From Ramlibacter sp. (GTDB taxonomy: Bacteria; Pseudomonadota; Gammaproteobacteria; Burkholderiales; Burkholderiaceae_C), in contig JAQGNJ010000232.1 of the NCBI GenBank assembly GCA_028291885.1, positions 1 through 32,870 of the forward strand: DNA of 32,870 bases. The letters are read 5' to 3'. Positions 25,201 to 32,870 of the stretch are shown piece after piece (within the stretch, counting starts at the first letter, position 1; each line of letters begins with the position of its first letter). Made by a program: the position numbers and the translations under genes. The notes under the pieces were generated by a model, which searched no databases, was not told the DNA's origin, and worked only from the letters and a program-made list of their open reading frames with translations.

Positions 25201-25904
25201 ATCGACGCGCAGATCGTGATCCTCGAGGCGGCGTTTCGCCACATCGGCGGCGACAACCCAGTTCGGCGTCGTCGGCGTGCCGGCTGTCCTGCAGGCCGTG
25301 TCCGAAGGCAGCGACCTGAAACTGCTGATGACGGTGGACACGCCGCGCGTGACGGCGCAGCTGGTCGCCAGGCCGGAGATCAGGTCCGCGCAAGACCTGC
25401 AGGGCAAGCGCTTCGGCGTCGCGAGCATCGGCACCGGGGCCTGGATCAATTCCAACCTCGCTCAGGGAGAAGGGCTTCTCCCTCGTTCTCGACATGGCAA
25501 GCGCCGGCATCCAGGGAGTGCAGAGCGGCCTCGCCGTCGACGCCGCTTACCTGCGGGAGCGTCCCGAGGTCGCGCAGCGCATGGTCGACGCGATGGTGGA
25601 GGGTCTTGCCTTCAGTCTGTCCCCCGCCAACGAACAGGTGGTGCGCCGCGTGCTGGCAAGCCGCATGAACCTCGAGAACGCGCCCGCCGCGGTGGAGGCG
25701 GGCTACCGCAGCTTCGTGGCACGGGCCAATCGCAAGTTCCAAGCGACCATCCCCGCGATCGAAACCATGCAGCGCGTGATGAGCCGCGCCGACCGCAAGC
25801 TGCTGGACGTCAAGGTCGGCGACCTGGTGGACGACCGCTTTGTCCGCCAGCTCGAGGAGAGCGGGGCGGCCGAGAAGCTGTTCCGCGACCACGGCGTGCG
25901 CTGA
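25201..25904 (+). pseudogene. Decayed ABC transporter substrate-binding protein (NMT1/SsuA-like) with two frame changes and an internal deletion
   Basis: Fragments in three successive frames: IDAQIVILEAAFRHIGGDN (frame 1), QFGVVGVPAVLQAVSEGSDLKLLMTVDTPRVTAQLVARPEIRSAQDLQGKRFGVASIGTGAWINSNLA (frame 2), GFSLVLDMASAGIQGVQSGLAVDAAYLRERPEVAQRMVDAMVEGLAFS...EKLFRDHGVR (frame 3); N-terminus and central part missing. Confidence 0.8.
25464..25483. repeat. Perfect palindrome AGGGAGAAG-GG-CTTCTCCCT
   Basis: 9-bp arms with 2-nt centre, exactly at the frame 2 to frame 3 junction of the substrate-binding pseudogene. Confidence 0.85.
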
Positions 25905-25993
25905 GCAGCCTCGCCCGGGGCGCCGGCGCCCAGCCCCGATAATTTCACCATGCATCTCTTCTTCCAGCGCGCTCCGACCCGCCCCGCACCCTG

Positions 25994-27205
25994 ATGCGGG
26001 AGCTTTTCCAGCATCGCGCATTCCTGCAGTTCTGGTCCGCGCGGCTCGCGGGCACGGCCGCCAACCAGATCCTGATGCTGGCCCTGGGCTGGCACATGTA
26101 CGACCTGACGGCCAGCGCCTGGGACCTGGGCCTGGTCGGCCTGTTCCAGTTCGCGCCGGCGCTCGCCACCACGCTGGCCGCCGGACACGCGGCCGACCGT
26201 TTCCATCGCGCCCGCCTGGTCGCGCTGTGCCTGGCGGTGCAGGGCGGCATCGCGGTGGTGCTGGTCGGCGCGACCGGCGGCGGCTGGATCACGCGCGAGT
26301 TGTTGCTGGGCACCTCCCTGGCGCTCGGCGCCGTCCGGCCGTTCCAGATGGCGGCGCAGCAGGCGCTGGTTCCCTCCCTGGTTCCGCCGCGGCTGCTCGC
26401 GCGCGCCACGGCTTTCAGCTCGTCGGGCATGCAGGCGGCCGTGATCGGCGGGCCTGCCCTCGGCGGCCTCGTCTTCATGGCGGGCGTGCAGGCCGTGTAC
26501 GGCAGCTGCGCCGCGCTGTTCCTGGTGGCGGGGCTGATGGCGCTGGCCGTGCGCTACGAACACACGCCGCCGCCGCGCGAGCCGGTCACGATGCAGTCGG
26601 TGCTGGCGGGCGTGCGCTTCATCTGGAAGAGCCCGCTGTTGCTGGGCGCGATTTCGCTGGACATGTTCGCGGTGCTGCTGGGCGGCGCGACGGCGTTGCT
26701 GCCGCTGTTCGCCAAGGAGATCCTGCACGTCGGCCCGGCCGGCCTCGGGCTGCTGCGCGCTGCTCCGGCCGTCGGCGCGCTGGTGGTCGGCGTCGCCCTG
26801 TCGCGCTGGCCGATGGAGCGGCGCGTCGGCGCCAGGCTGCTGGCCTCGGTGGCCGGCTTCGGCGCCTGCATGGTGGTGTTCGGCCTGTCGACCAGTTTCC
26901 TGCTGTCGCTCATCGTGCTGGCCGTGTCGGGCGGGCTCGACATGGTCAGCGTCGTGGTGCGGCAGACGCTGGTGCAGCTGGAGACGCCGGACTCGATGCG
27001 GGGGCGGGTTTCGGCCGTCAACACGCTGTTCATCGGCGCCAGCAACCAGCTCGGCGAATTCGAATCCGGCGCCGTCGCGGCGCTCGTCGGGCCTGTCGCC
27101 TCGGTGGTGCTCGGAGGCATTGGCACGGTCGCGGTCGCCGCGCTCTGGCTGCGGAAATTCAAGCCGCTGGCCGAGCGCGACCGGCTGACCGGCGACCGGC
27201 CCTGA
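25994..27205 (+). CDS. MFS transporter (MFS_3/enterobactin-exporter-like)
   Basis: Multi-TM protein; ARLAGTAANQILMLALGWHMYDLTASAWDLGLVGLFQFAPALATTLAAGHAADRFHRARLV and VVRQTLVQLETPDSMRGRVSAVNTLFIGASNQLGEFESG. Confidence 0.9.
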   Translation: MRELFQHRAFLQFWSARLAGTAANQILMLALGWHMYDLTASAWDLGLVGLFQFAPALATTLAAGHAADRFHRARLVALCLAVQGGIAVVLVGATGGGWITRELLLGTSLALGAVRPFQMAAQQALVPSLVPPRLLARATAFSSSGMQAAVIGGPALGGLVFMAGVQAVYGSCAALFLVAGLMALAVRYEHTPPPREPVTMQSVLAGVRFIWKSPLLLGAISLDMFAVLLGGATALLPLFAKEILHVGPAGLGLLRAAPAVGALVVGVALSRWPMERRVGARLLASVAGFGACMVVFGLSTSFLLSLIVLAVSGGLDMVSVVVRQTLVQLETPDSMRGRVSAVNTLFIGASNQLGEFESGAVAALVGPVASVVLGGIGTVAVAALWLRKFKPLAERDRLTGDRP

Positions 27206-27217
27206 TCGCCGGCCGCT

Positions 27218-27246
27218 CCTGAGGCTGGCGAGGTCCGCGCCTCAGG
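27218..27246. terminator. Inverted repeat CCTGAGGC...GCCTCAGG, candidate bidirectional terminator between convergent genes
   Basis: 8-bp perfect arms, 13-nt loop containing a further GCG/CGC pairing, located between MFS stop (27205) and histidine kinase stop (27242). Confidence 0.55.
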
Positions 27247-29926
27247 CGGACCCGATCCGCACGTTCTTCAGGTGCTGGCGCAAGCCCAGGATCCTTCGGT
27301 CCAGGTCCTGCAGCGGCCCCTCCAGCGCCTCCCTCTCCAGGATGCGGCACTGGCGCGCGGCCCAGTCCAGTCCCATCGTGGCGAGGCCGCCGCTGGCGCG
27401 GTGCGCCAGGAACTGGACGTCCTCGCGGTCGCCGGCCGCGAGCGCACGCGCCATCGCCTCCACGCTGTCGCGCTGCGAGTTCACGAAGTCCGGGAAGATG
27501 TCGATCCATGCCGGCTCCACCACGACGATCTCGTCGGCGACGCCGCCCGGTCCGTGCACTCCGGGCAGGACGTCGGCCAGTTCGGACAGGGTCGACAGCA
27601 GGCGCTCGCGGCTCGCCGGCTTGACCAGGAAGCGGTCCGCTCCCGCCTGCAGGGCCGCGGCCGCCGATGCCTGGTCGTCGTTGCCGGACAACATGACGAT
27701 GCGGCAGCGTGGCCTGGCCTGCGCGGCTTCGTGTTCGCGCACCCAGCGCACCGTTTCGACGCCGCTCATGAGGGGCATCTCCATGTCCAGCAGGAGGTAC
27801 TGCGGCCACCGTTTCAGCATGGCTTCGATGGCGGCCTGGCCGTTGGCGGCGGTTTCGACACTGAAGGGCGGGTTGGGCAGGAACCGCCGCGTGACGAGCC
27901 TGGTGTATTCGTCGTCGTCGACGACCAGCACCTCACCGGAGGGCAGGTCGCCCATCCAGCGCGCCGCCGGCCGCTCCGCCCGGGTGGCGGGCAGGGGCGC
28001 AGGCGGCGCCTCCCTGAGCGGCGCGAGCGTCAGCGTCAGCGTCGTGCCCTCGAGCGGCCCGGTTTGCAGCTGCAGCTCGCCCTGCTGCGCCCTGGCCATC
28101 AGGCGCGCCGAGTAGGTGCCCAGGCCGGTGCCGCCGCTCTTGCCGCCCGTGACGTACTTTTCGAAGAAGCGCGTCGCGATCCCGGCGGGGACTTGCCCCG
28201 GGTTGTGGATCGACACAGCCACCGCCTCGCCGCCATGCAGGCTGACCGTGACCCGGTTGCCCGGACCGGCCGCTTCCACCGCGTTCTTCACCAGGTTGGC
28301 GACGATGGAGTAGCACAGCAGCTCCTCGGCCCGCGCATAGAGGGCGGCCCGGTCCGAGCCCTGCAGGTGCAGCGTCACCACGTGCGCGTCCGCATGGGAA
28401 TGCAGGTCCACCAGCACGCGCGTCACGACTTCCCGCAGGTCGACCGCCTGGGGCCGGAAGTCGTAGCTTCCGGTCTCCATCTTGAACAGGCCCAGCGAGA
28501 GATTGACCATTTCGAGCATGCGAAAGCCCGCGCGTTGCAGCACGCCCACCAGCTCCCGCTGCTCGCTGGTCAGCCTGGCGTCGTCGCGCAGCAGCCGGGT
28601 GACGCCCAGGATGCTGTTCAGCGGTGTCTTGAGGTCGTGGCGCGAAATGCGCTCCACGTCCTCGCGCAGGCGCGCGTTCTCCTCCAGCGTGAGGCTGCGT
28701 TCCTCGGTGTTGAGCGCGTGGCTCAGGCGGCGTGCGATCACCACCGCGGGCGACAGCAGGAACAGCGCGAACCCGATCGGAGCGAACTTGCGATCCGGGC
28801 CCGGCGCGTCGATCAACAGCAGGTCGATCGCCAGCGTCGCCAGGATGGCCGCCATCCCGGCCAGCAGCACCCGCGCATCGACCGGGGTGCGGCGCCGTGC
28901 CCGGACCATCGCCGCGGCCACGTAGGCGGCCACGAGCACCGCGATGAACTGCCCGGGAAGCGCCAGCTCGGAATAGACCCCCGGCGGCAGCACCAGGACG
29001 GCCAGCGCGGCGGCGGCTAGCGTCGCTGCCACCGCCTGCAACGTGCGGCGGCTGATCTCCGCCGGGAACAGGCCGCGCAAGGTCGCCAGGAACAAGGCCA
29101 TGGCGGCGATCCAGGAGAGGTATTCGATCCGCATGTAGGCGAACCAGGACACCTGTTCGGGCAGGGCGCGCAGGAACAGCCGCTCCCCGATCATGTCCGT
29201 GTAGACCGCCATGGCGGTGCAGAACAGCCCGTAGACGAGGGGGACCGGCTCGCGCCTGTGCAGCGCGAAGAAGATCAGCGCCACGAGCCCCGTCAGCAGG
29301 TACGCGCAAAGGACTGCGGCGTTGTAGACGAGACGCGACTCGCGCTGCCGCGCCAGCGCGTCGGCCGGTCCCAGCACCAGCGGCCGGACGAAGCCTCCGG
29401 CGCGGTGGTCGAAGTTGGAGACGTGCAGCGTGAGCCGCAGCGGGCACGCGAACTCGCGGCTGACCGGGACGCGGTTGTGGACCGCCGCCCAGCTCGCTGC
29501 CGGCGATGGACCGGGCTCGCCGTGCGCGGCGACCGGCGTGCCGTTGACGAACAGCCGCGACGCGGTCCGCTGGCCCACGGCCTCCACCGCCAGCGATTGC
29601 CGGCGCGGGCAGTCCACCAGCAGCACGTAGCTGCCCCAGCCATCCTGGCCCGGCGGCTTGCCGTCCGCGGCCAGCGCGTTCCAGCTGGAGGGCACGGTGG
29701 CGAAGGCGCCGGTGGGCAGGGCCTCCCAGCCCGGGTCGACGAACTTCTGCCAGGCGAAGCCCCACTCGCCTTGCAGGGGCAGGGGCTGCTTGAGGGGGGA
29801 GCTCAGTTCGAGCCGGCCGTCCACCGCCATCGGTGGCTTGGCGCCGGCGGTCGCGGCAGGGATCGGCAGGAACAGGGCAAGGAGGAGAGAAAGAAGGGAG
29901 GCAAGAACTCCCCGGCCGTACATCAT
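27242..29926 (-). CDS. Hybrid sensor histidine kinase/response regulator with 7TMR-DISM-like sensor, REC and HPt domains
   Basis: Exported N-terminal beta-rich domain plus multi-TM; H-box ERISRHDLKTPLNSILGVTRLL; GGTGLGTYSARLMA ATPase motif; REC EVLVVDDDEYTRLVTRRFL...YLLLDMEMPLMSGVETV...RFLVKPASRERLL; HPt QFLAHRASGGLATMGLDWAA. Start inferred at MMYGRGVLASLL. Confidence 0.9.
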   Translation of the reverse strand: MMYGRGVLASLLSLLLALFLPIPAATAGAKPPMAVDGRLELSSPLKQPLPLQGEWGFAWQKFVDPGWEALPTGAFATVPSSWNALAADGKPPGQDGWGSYVLLVDCPRRQSLAVEAVGQRTASRLFVNGTPVAAHGEPGPSPAASWAAVHNRVPVSREFACPLRLTLHVSNFDHRAGGFVRPLVLGPADALARQRESRLVYNAAVLCAYLLTGLVALIFFALHRREPVPLVYGLFCTAMAVYTDMIGERLFLRALPEQVSWFAYMRIEYLSWIAAMALFLATLRGLFPAEISRRTLQAVAATLAAAALAVLVLPPGVYSELALPGQFIAVLVAAYVAAAMVRARRRTPVDARVLLAGMAAILATLAIDLLLIDAPGPDRKFAPIGFALFLLSPAVVIARRLSHALNTEERSLTLEENARLREDVERISRHDLKTPLNSILGVTRLLRDDARLTSEQRELVGVLQRAGFRMLEMVNLSLGLFKMETGSYDFRPQAVDLREVVTRVLVDLHSHADAHVVTLHLQGSDRAALYARAEELLCYSIVANLVKNAVEAAGPGNRVTVSLHGGEAVAVSIHNPGQVPAGIATRFFEKYVTGGKSGGTGLGTYSARLMARAQQGELQLQTGPLEGTTLTLTLAPLREAPPAPLPATRAERPAARWMGDLPSGEVLVVDDDEYTRLVTRRFLPNPPFSVETAANGQAAIEAMLKRWPQYLLLDMEMPLMSGVETVRWVREHEAAQARPRCRIVMLSGNDDQASAAAALQAGADRFLVKPASRERLLSTLSELADVLPGVHGPGGVADEIVVVEPAWIDIFPDFVNSQRDSVEAMARALAAGDREDVQFLAHRASGGLATMGLDWAARQCRILEREALEGPLQDLDRRILGLRQHLKNVRIGSA

Positions 29927-30094
29927 GGCAAGGAGTTTAGGGGCGGCGCCCGGCCCGCCGGGAGGTCCCCGGCCGACGTCCACCCTGGTGCACCTCGTGC
30001 CGGTCGGCAATCCATGCCGGTTCGGAGCAGACCTTCACCGGGCCTGCCTTGGCCCGACAGGGTAGAGTCGAACGCCCCGTCGACCGATCGCTCC

Positions 30095-30862
30095 ATGAAC
30101 AGACTTCAAGCTGAATTGCAACGTCTCTACCTGCCCCCGGTGGCGCAGCGACAAGACCCCGATGGCCGGGTGCGCGCGATGGTGCTGGAGCTCGCCCGGC
30201 CGGCCAGCTGGGATGGTCTGGCCAAAGCATGGCGAGGCGTGCAGGCCGATCTGGAACTGCCCGCTCCCGCGATCGCGGTTTCCGGCAGCGACGGCTACCA
30301 GCTCTGGTTCTCCCTGGCGCAGCCCGTGCCGGTCGGCCAGGCGATGGGCTTTCTCGAGGCGTTGCGCGGGCGCTATCTCGGCGATGTCGCGCAGGAGCGG
30401 ATCGGAATGCATGCTTGTGTCGCCGCATCCGCGCCAGGATCCGCCCAGCAGCCAGTGCCGCCCCCCGTCGAGCGGGGGCCGGGCCGCTGGTCGGCGTTCG
30501 TCTCCCCGGACCTGGCGGCACTGTTCGCGGACGAGCCGTGGCTGGACATTCCACCCGGGCCGGATGCGCAGGCAGACCTGTTGTCGCGCCTCGCAAGCAC
30601 CAGGCCCGAGGACTTCAAGCGCGCCCTGGAGCGGCTCGGGCCGGTCGGGACGCCCGGATCCACCCGAACGCCGCCCGCGCCTGTCGATGCCGGCGGCCGC
30701 GGCAACGACCCGGCGGACACGCGACCGGCGGCGGCTGCCGACCGGCAGGATCCCAGGGGCTTCCTGCTCGGGATCATGAACGATCGGACGCTCGAACTGC
30801 AGCTTCGCATCGAGGCCGCGAAGGCGCTGTTGCCGTACTTCGAATGCGGGCGACCGCTGTGA
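30095..30862 (+). CDS. Hypothetical protein (255 aa)
   Basis: MNRLQAELQRLYLPPVAQRQDPDGRVRAMVLELARPASWDGLAKAWRGVQADLELPAPAIAVSGSDGYQLWFSLAQPVPVGQAMGFLEALR...; stop overlaps next GTG start. Confidence 0.7.
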   Translation: MNRLQAELQRLYLPPVAQRQDPDGRVRAMVLELARPASWDGLAKAWRGVQADLELPAPAIAVSGSDGYQLWFSLAQPVPVGQAMGFLEALRGRYLGDVAQERIGMHACVAASAPGSAQQPVPPPVERGPGRWSAFVSPDLAALFADEPWLDIPPGPDAQADLLSRLASTRPEDFKRALERLGPVGTPGSTRTPPAPVDAGGRGNDPADTRPAAAADRQDPRGFLLGIMNDRTLELQLRIEAAKALLPYFECGRPL

Positions 30863-32166
30863 GCGGCGCGCCTGTCCTGAAGACGCTGGCCAACGGCGTG
30901 CGGCTCCTGGCCATCCCGCTTGCCCATGTCCAGAGCGCCAGCGTCGGAGTCTTCCTGCGGGTGGGCTCGCGCGACGAGACGCCCGCAACGAACGGCATCA
31001 GCCATGTCCTGGAGCACATGGCCTTCAAAGGCACGGCCACCCGGTCGGTCCAGGCGATCAACCTGGATGCGGAGCGACTGGGCGCCGACGTCAACGCCTT
31101 CACGAGCAAGGACACGACCGGCTACTTCATGACGGGCCTGGGCAAGCACGCGGACCGCTTCCTCGAGATGACGGCGGACATCGTCCTGAACAGCACCTTC
31201 CCCGAAGCGGAACTGGCGCGCGAACTGGAGGTGATCCGCCAGGAGGCGATCGAATACGCGGAAGATCCGCAGGATTGCTCCAGCGAGTTGCTGGACCGCG
31301 CGATCTGGGGCGAGCAGCCGATGGGGATGCCGGTGATCGGCACGGTGGAGAACATCGAACGCTTCACCCGCGACGACCTGGTCGCGCACGTCAAGTCCCA
31401 CTACGTTGCCGAAAAGACCGTGGTCGTGGCGGCGGGGAATTTCGACGTCGAGGCTTTGCTTGCTCTCGCCGGGCGGCTTTTCGCCGCCATGCCCCGATCC
31501 ACCGGCGCGGCGTCGCCGGAGCCGATTGCGCCGGCGCGGTACATCGGCAGCGCCATGGGGCGGCGCTTCAGCCAGGTGTCGCAGGTGTTCGTCAACATGG
31601 GCTATCCGATCGCGCCGGCGACAGGCGAGGAGATGCAGCAGCAGCGCTGGCGACTCGTCGCGTCGGTGGCGGCGATCCTGTTCGGCGGCGGGATGTCGGC
31701 GCCGCTGACGGACACGATCCGGGAACGGCTGGGGCTCGCATACACGGCGGAGGCCAGCTCCGACAATGGCGACGTCTGGTTCAACTTCCTGATCCATGCC
31801 GTCACGACGCCCGACAAGCTCGAGCAGCTGGTGGCCGCCACGGGCGGGCTGCTGCGCGAGCAGGCGAGCCGGATCGACCCGGTGCACCTGGAGCGGGCGA
31901 AGAACCAGCTGGCGGTGTCCCGCGTGCGTTCTTCGGAGCGGACCTACGCGACGATGGAGCGCGCCGTGGAAGAACTCTTCGTTGGCGGGATCGTCACGCC
32001 CACCGACGAAACGGTCGCCATGATCGAGACCATCACCGCGGACGAAGTGCGGGCGGTCTTCGAGCGGATGCTGCGCAATCCGCCGGCGCTGGCGATCACC
32101 GGCAAGGCGGCCTCCAGCAAGGCGGCCAGGCAGCTGGCGACGGCGCTCGCCGCCGCAACCGGGTAG
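30859..32166 (+). CDS. M16 family zinc metallopeptidase (processing peptidase-like)
   Basis: Inverted zinc motif HVLEHMAFKGTATRS with downstream ELARELEVIRQEAIEYAEDPQD; GLAYTAEASSDNGDVWF R/Y-type C-terminal region; GTGA overlap start at 30859. Confidence 0.93.
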   Translation: MSGAPVLKTLANGVRLLAIPLAHVQSASVGVFLRVGSRDETPATNGISHVLEHMAFKGTATRSVQAINLDAERLGADVNAFTSKDTTGYFMTGLGKHADRFLEMTADIVLNSTFPEAELARELEVIRQEAIEYAEDPQDCSSELLDRAIWGEQPMGMPVIGTVENIERFTRDDLVAHVKSHYVAEKTVVVAAGNFDVEALLALAGRLFAAMPRSTGAASPEPIAPARYIGSAMGRRFSQVSQVFVNMGYPIAPATGEEMQQQRWRLVASVAAILFGGGMSAPLTDTIRERLGLAYTAEASSDNGDVWFNFLIHAVTTPDKLEQLVAATGGLLREQASRIDPVHLERAKNQLAVSRVRSSERTYATMERAVEELFVGGIVTPTDETVAMIETITADEVRAVFERMLRNPPALAITGKAASSKAARQLATALAAATG

Positions 32167-32201
32167 CGATCCTGGCGGCTTTCTGCCATGATTTCCCGGC
32201 C

Positions 32202-32870
32202 ATGAAACGCAAGCTTCCCTGCGTTCGATCCTTGTCCCCGTCGCTTCGTGCATCTGCAGTCGCCTGCCTGCTTCTGGCGTGCGGCGCCTGCGGCGCCGCA
32301 ACACCGGCGCTCGCCGATGACCCGCTCGCGTCGCTGCAATCGGCCTATGCCCGCGCCGTCGCGGCCGGTCCCCAGGCAGACCTGCACCGGGAGCTTTTCG
32401 CGACCGTCCTGAACCGGGTGCAGCGCACTTACGCAACCCAGGTTGATCTGCCCGCGCTCACCGCCGCTGCCCTGAAGGTCGTCGAGCCGCTCCCGGCCGG
32501 CGAGGGCGAGCCGGCCGAGGTGTTCCGCAAGGCGATCAACGCGGCCTTGCGCACGCTCGACCCCTATTCGCGCTACCTCGACGCGCGCACCCACAGCAAC
32601 GAACGCAGCGAGTCCAGCGGCAGCTTCGTCGGGCTTGGGCTGACGCTGGAATCGAGCGACGGCGCGGTGCGCGTGGTCGCGCCGATGCCCGACACTCCCG
32701 CCGCTCGGGCCGGCGTGCAGGCGGGCGACTTCATCGTCCGGGTCGACGACGAGCCGCTGTCCGGGTCGGCGCTGGCGCAAGCGATCGCGCGGATGCGCGG
32801 CCAGGCGGGCACGTCGGTCTCGCTCACGATCCGGCGCGCCGGCCTGGACCAGGAGTTCACCGTTTCGCTC
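32202..32870 (+). CDS. S41 family C-terminal processing peptidase / PDZ protein (3' end outside window)
   Basis: ATG at 32202, open to window end: MKRKLPCVRS...AVACLLLACGACGAATPALADDPLASLQSAYARAV...ALRTLDPYSRYLDARTHSNERSESSGSFVGLGLTLESSDGAVRVVAPMPDTPAARAGVQAGDFIVRVDDEPLSGSALAQAIARMRGQAGTSVSLTIRRAG; LDPYSRYLD and PDZ motifs. Absent from the supplied ORF track because it has no stop in the window. Confidence 0.85.
   Translation, partial: MKRKLPCVRSLSPSLRASAVACLLLACGACGAATPALADDPLASLQSAYARAVAAGPQADLHRELFATVLNRVQRTYATQVDLPALTAAALKVVEPLPAGEGEPAEVFRKAINAALRTLDPYSRYLDARTHSNERSESSGSFVGLGLTLESSDGAVRVVAPMPDTPAARAGVQAGDFIVRVDDEPLSGSALAQAIARMRGQAGTSVSLTIRRAGLDQEFTVSL

Noticed and set aside
1-32870. CRISPR arrays, tRNA/rRNA genes, insertion sequences, prophage genes
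   Set aside because: No regularly spaced repeats, no rRNA/tRNA-like segments recognised by eye, and no transposase or integrase motifs in the ORF translations.

Overview
High-GC window, consistent with a Betaproteobacterium of the Comamonadaceae/Burkholderiales type, densely packed with protein-coding genes. Left to right: (i) the 3' end of a nitrate/sulfonate/taurine-type ABC transporter operon (ATPase, two permeases) coupled to a TauE/SafE-type exporter; (ii) two small hypothetical genes; (iii) a divergent catabolic cluster around a GntR/HutC-type regulator, with orphan Bug (TctC-like) solute receptors, two class III CoA-transferases, an acyl-CoA dehydrogenase, an enoyl-CoA hydratase, an MmgE/PrpD protein and a YhdH/AcuI-like reductase; (iv) a second compact operon Bug-RraA-like-LeuC-LeuD, which looks like a hydratase plus aldolase catabolic module; (v) a free-standing secreted Cache protein next to a methyl-accepting chemotaxis protein; (vi) a small His-rich secreted protein coupled to a DUF2334 deacetylase-like protein; (vii) a patatin-like phospholipase, a decayed ABC substrate-binding pseudogene with a perfect palindrome at its deletion junction, and an MFS transporter; (viii) a 7TMR-DISM-like hybrid histidine kinase with REC and HPt domains; (ix) a hypothetical protein, an M16 peptidase and a truncated S41/PDZ peptidase that runs off the window and is missing from the ORF track. 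No rRNA, tRNA, CRISPR or transposase was recognised. The best candidates for undescribed biology are the Bug-RraA-LeuCD operon, the GntR-controlled divergent CoA-catabolic cluster, and the small protein/DUF2334 pair.
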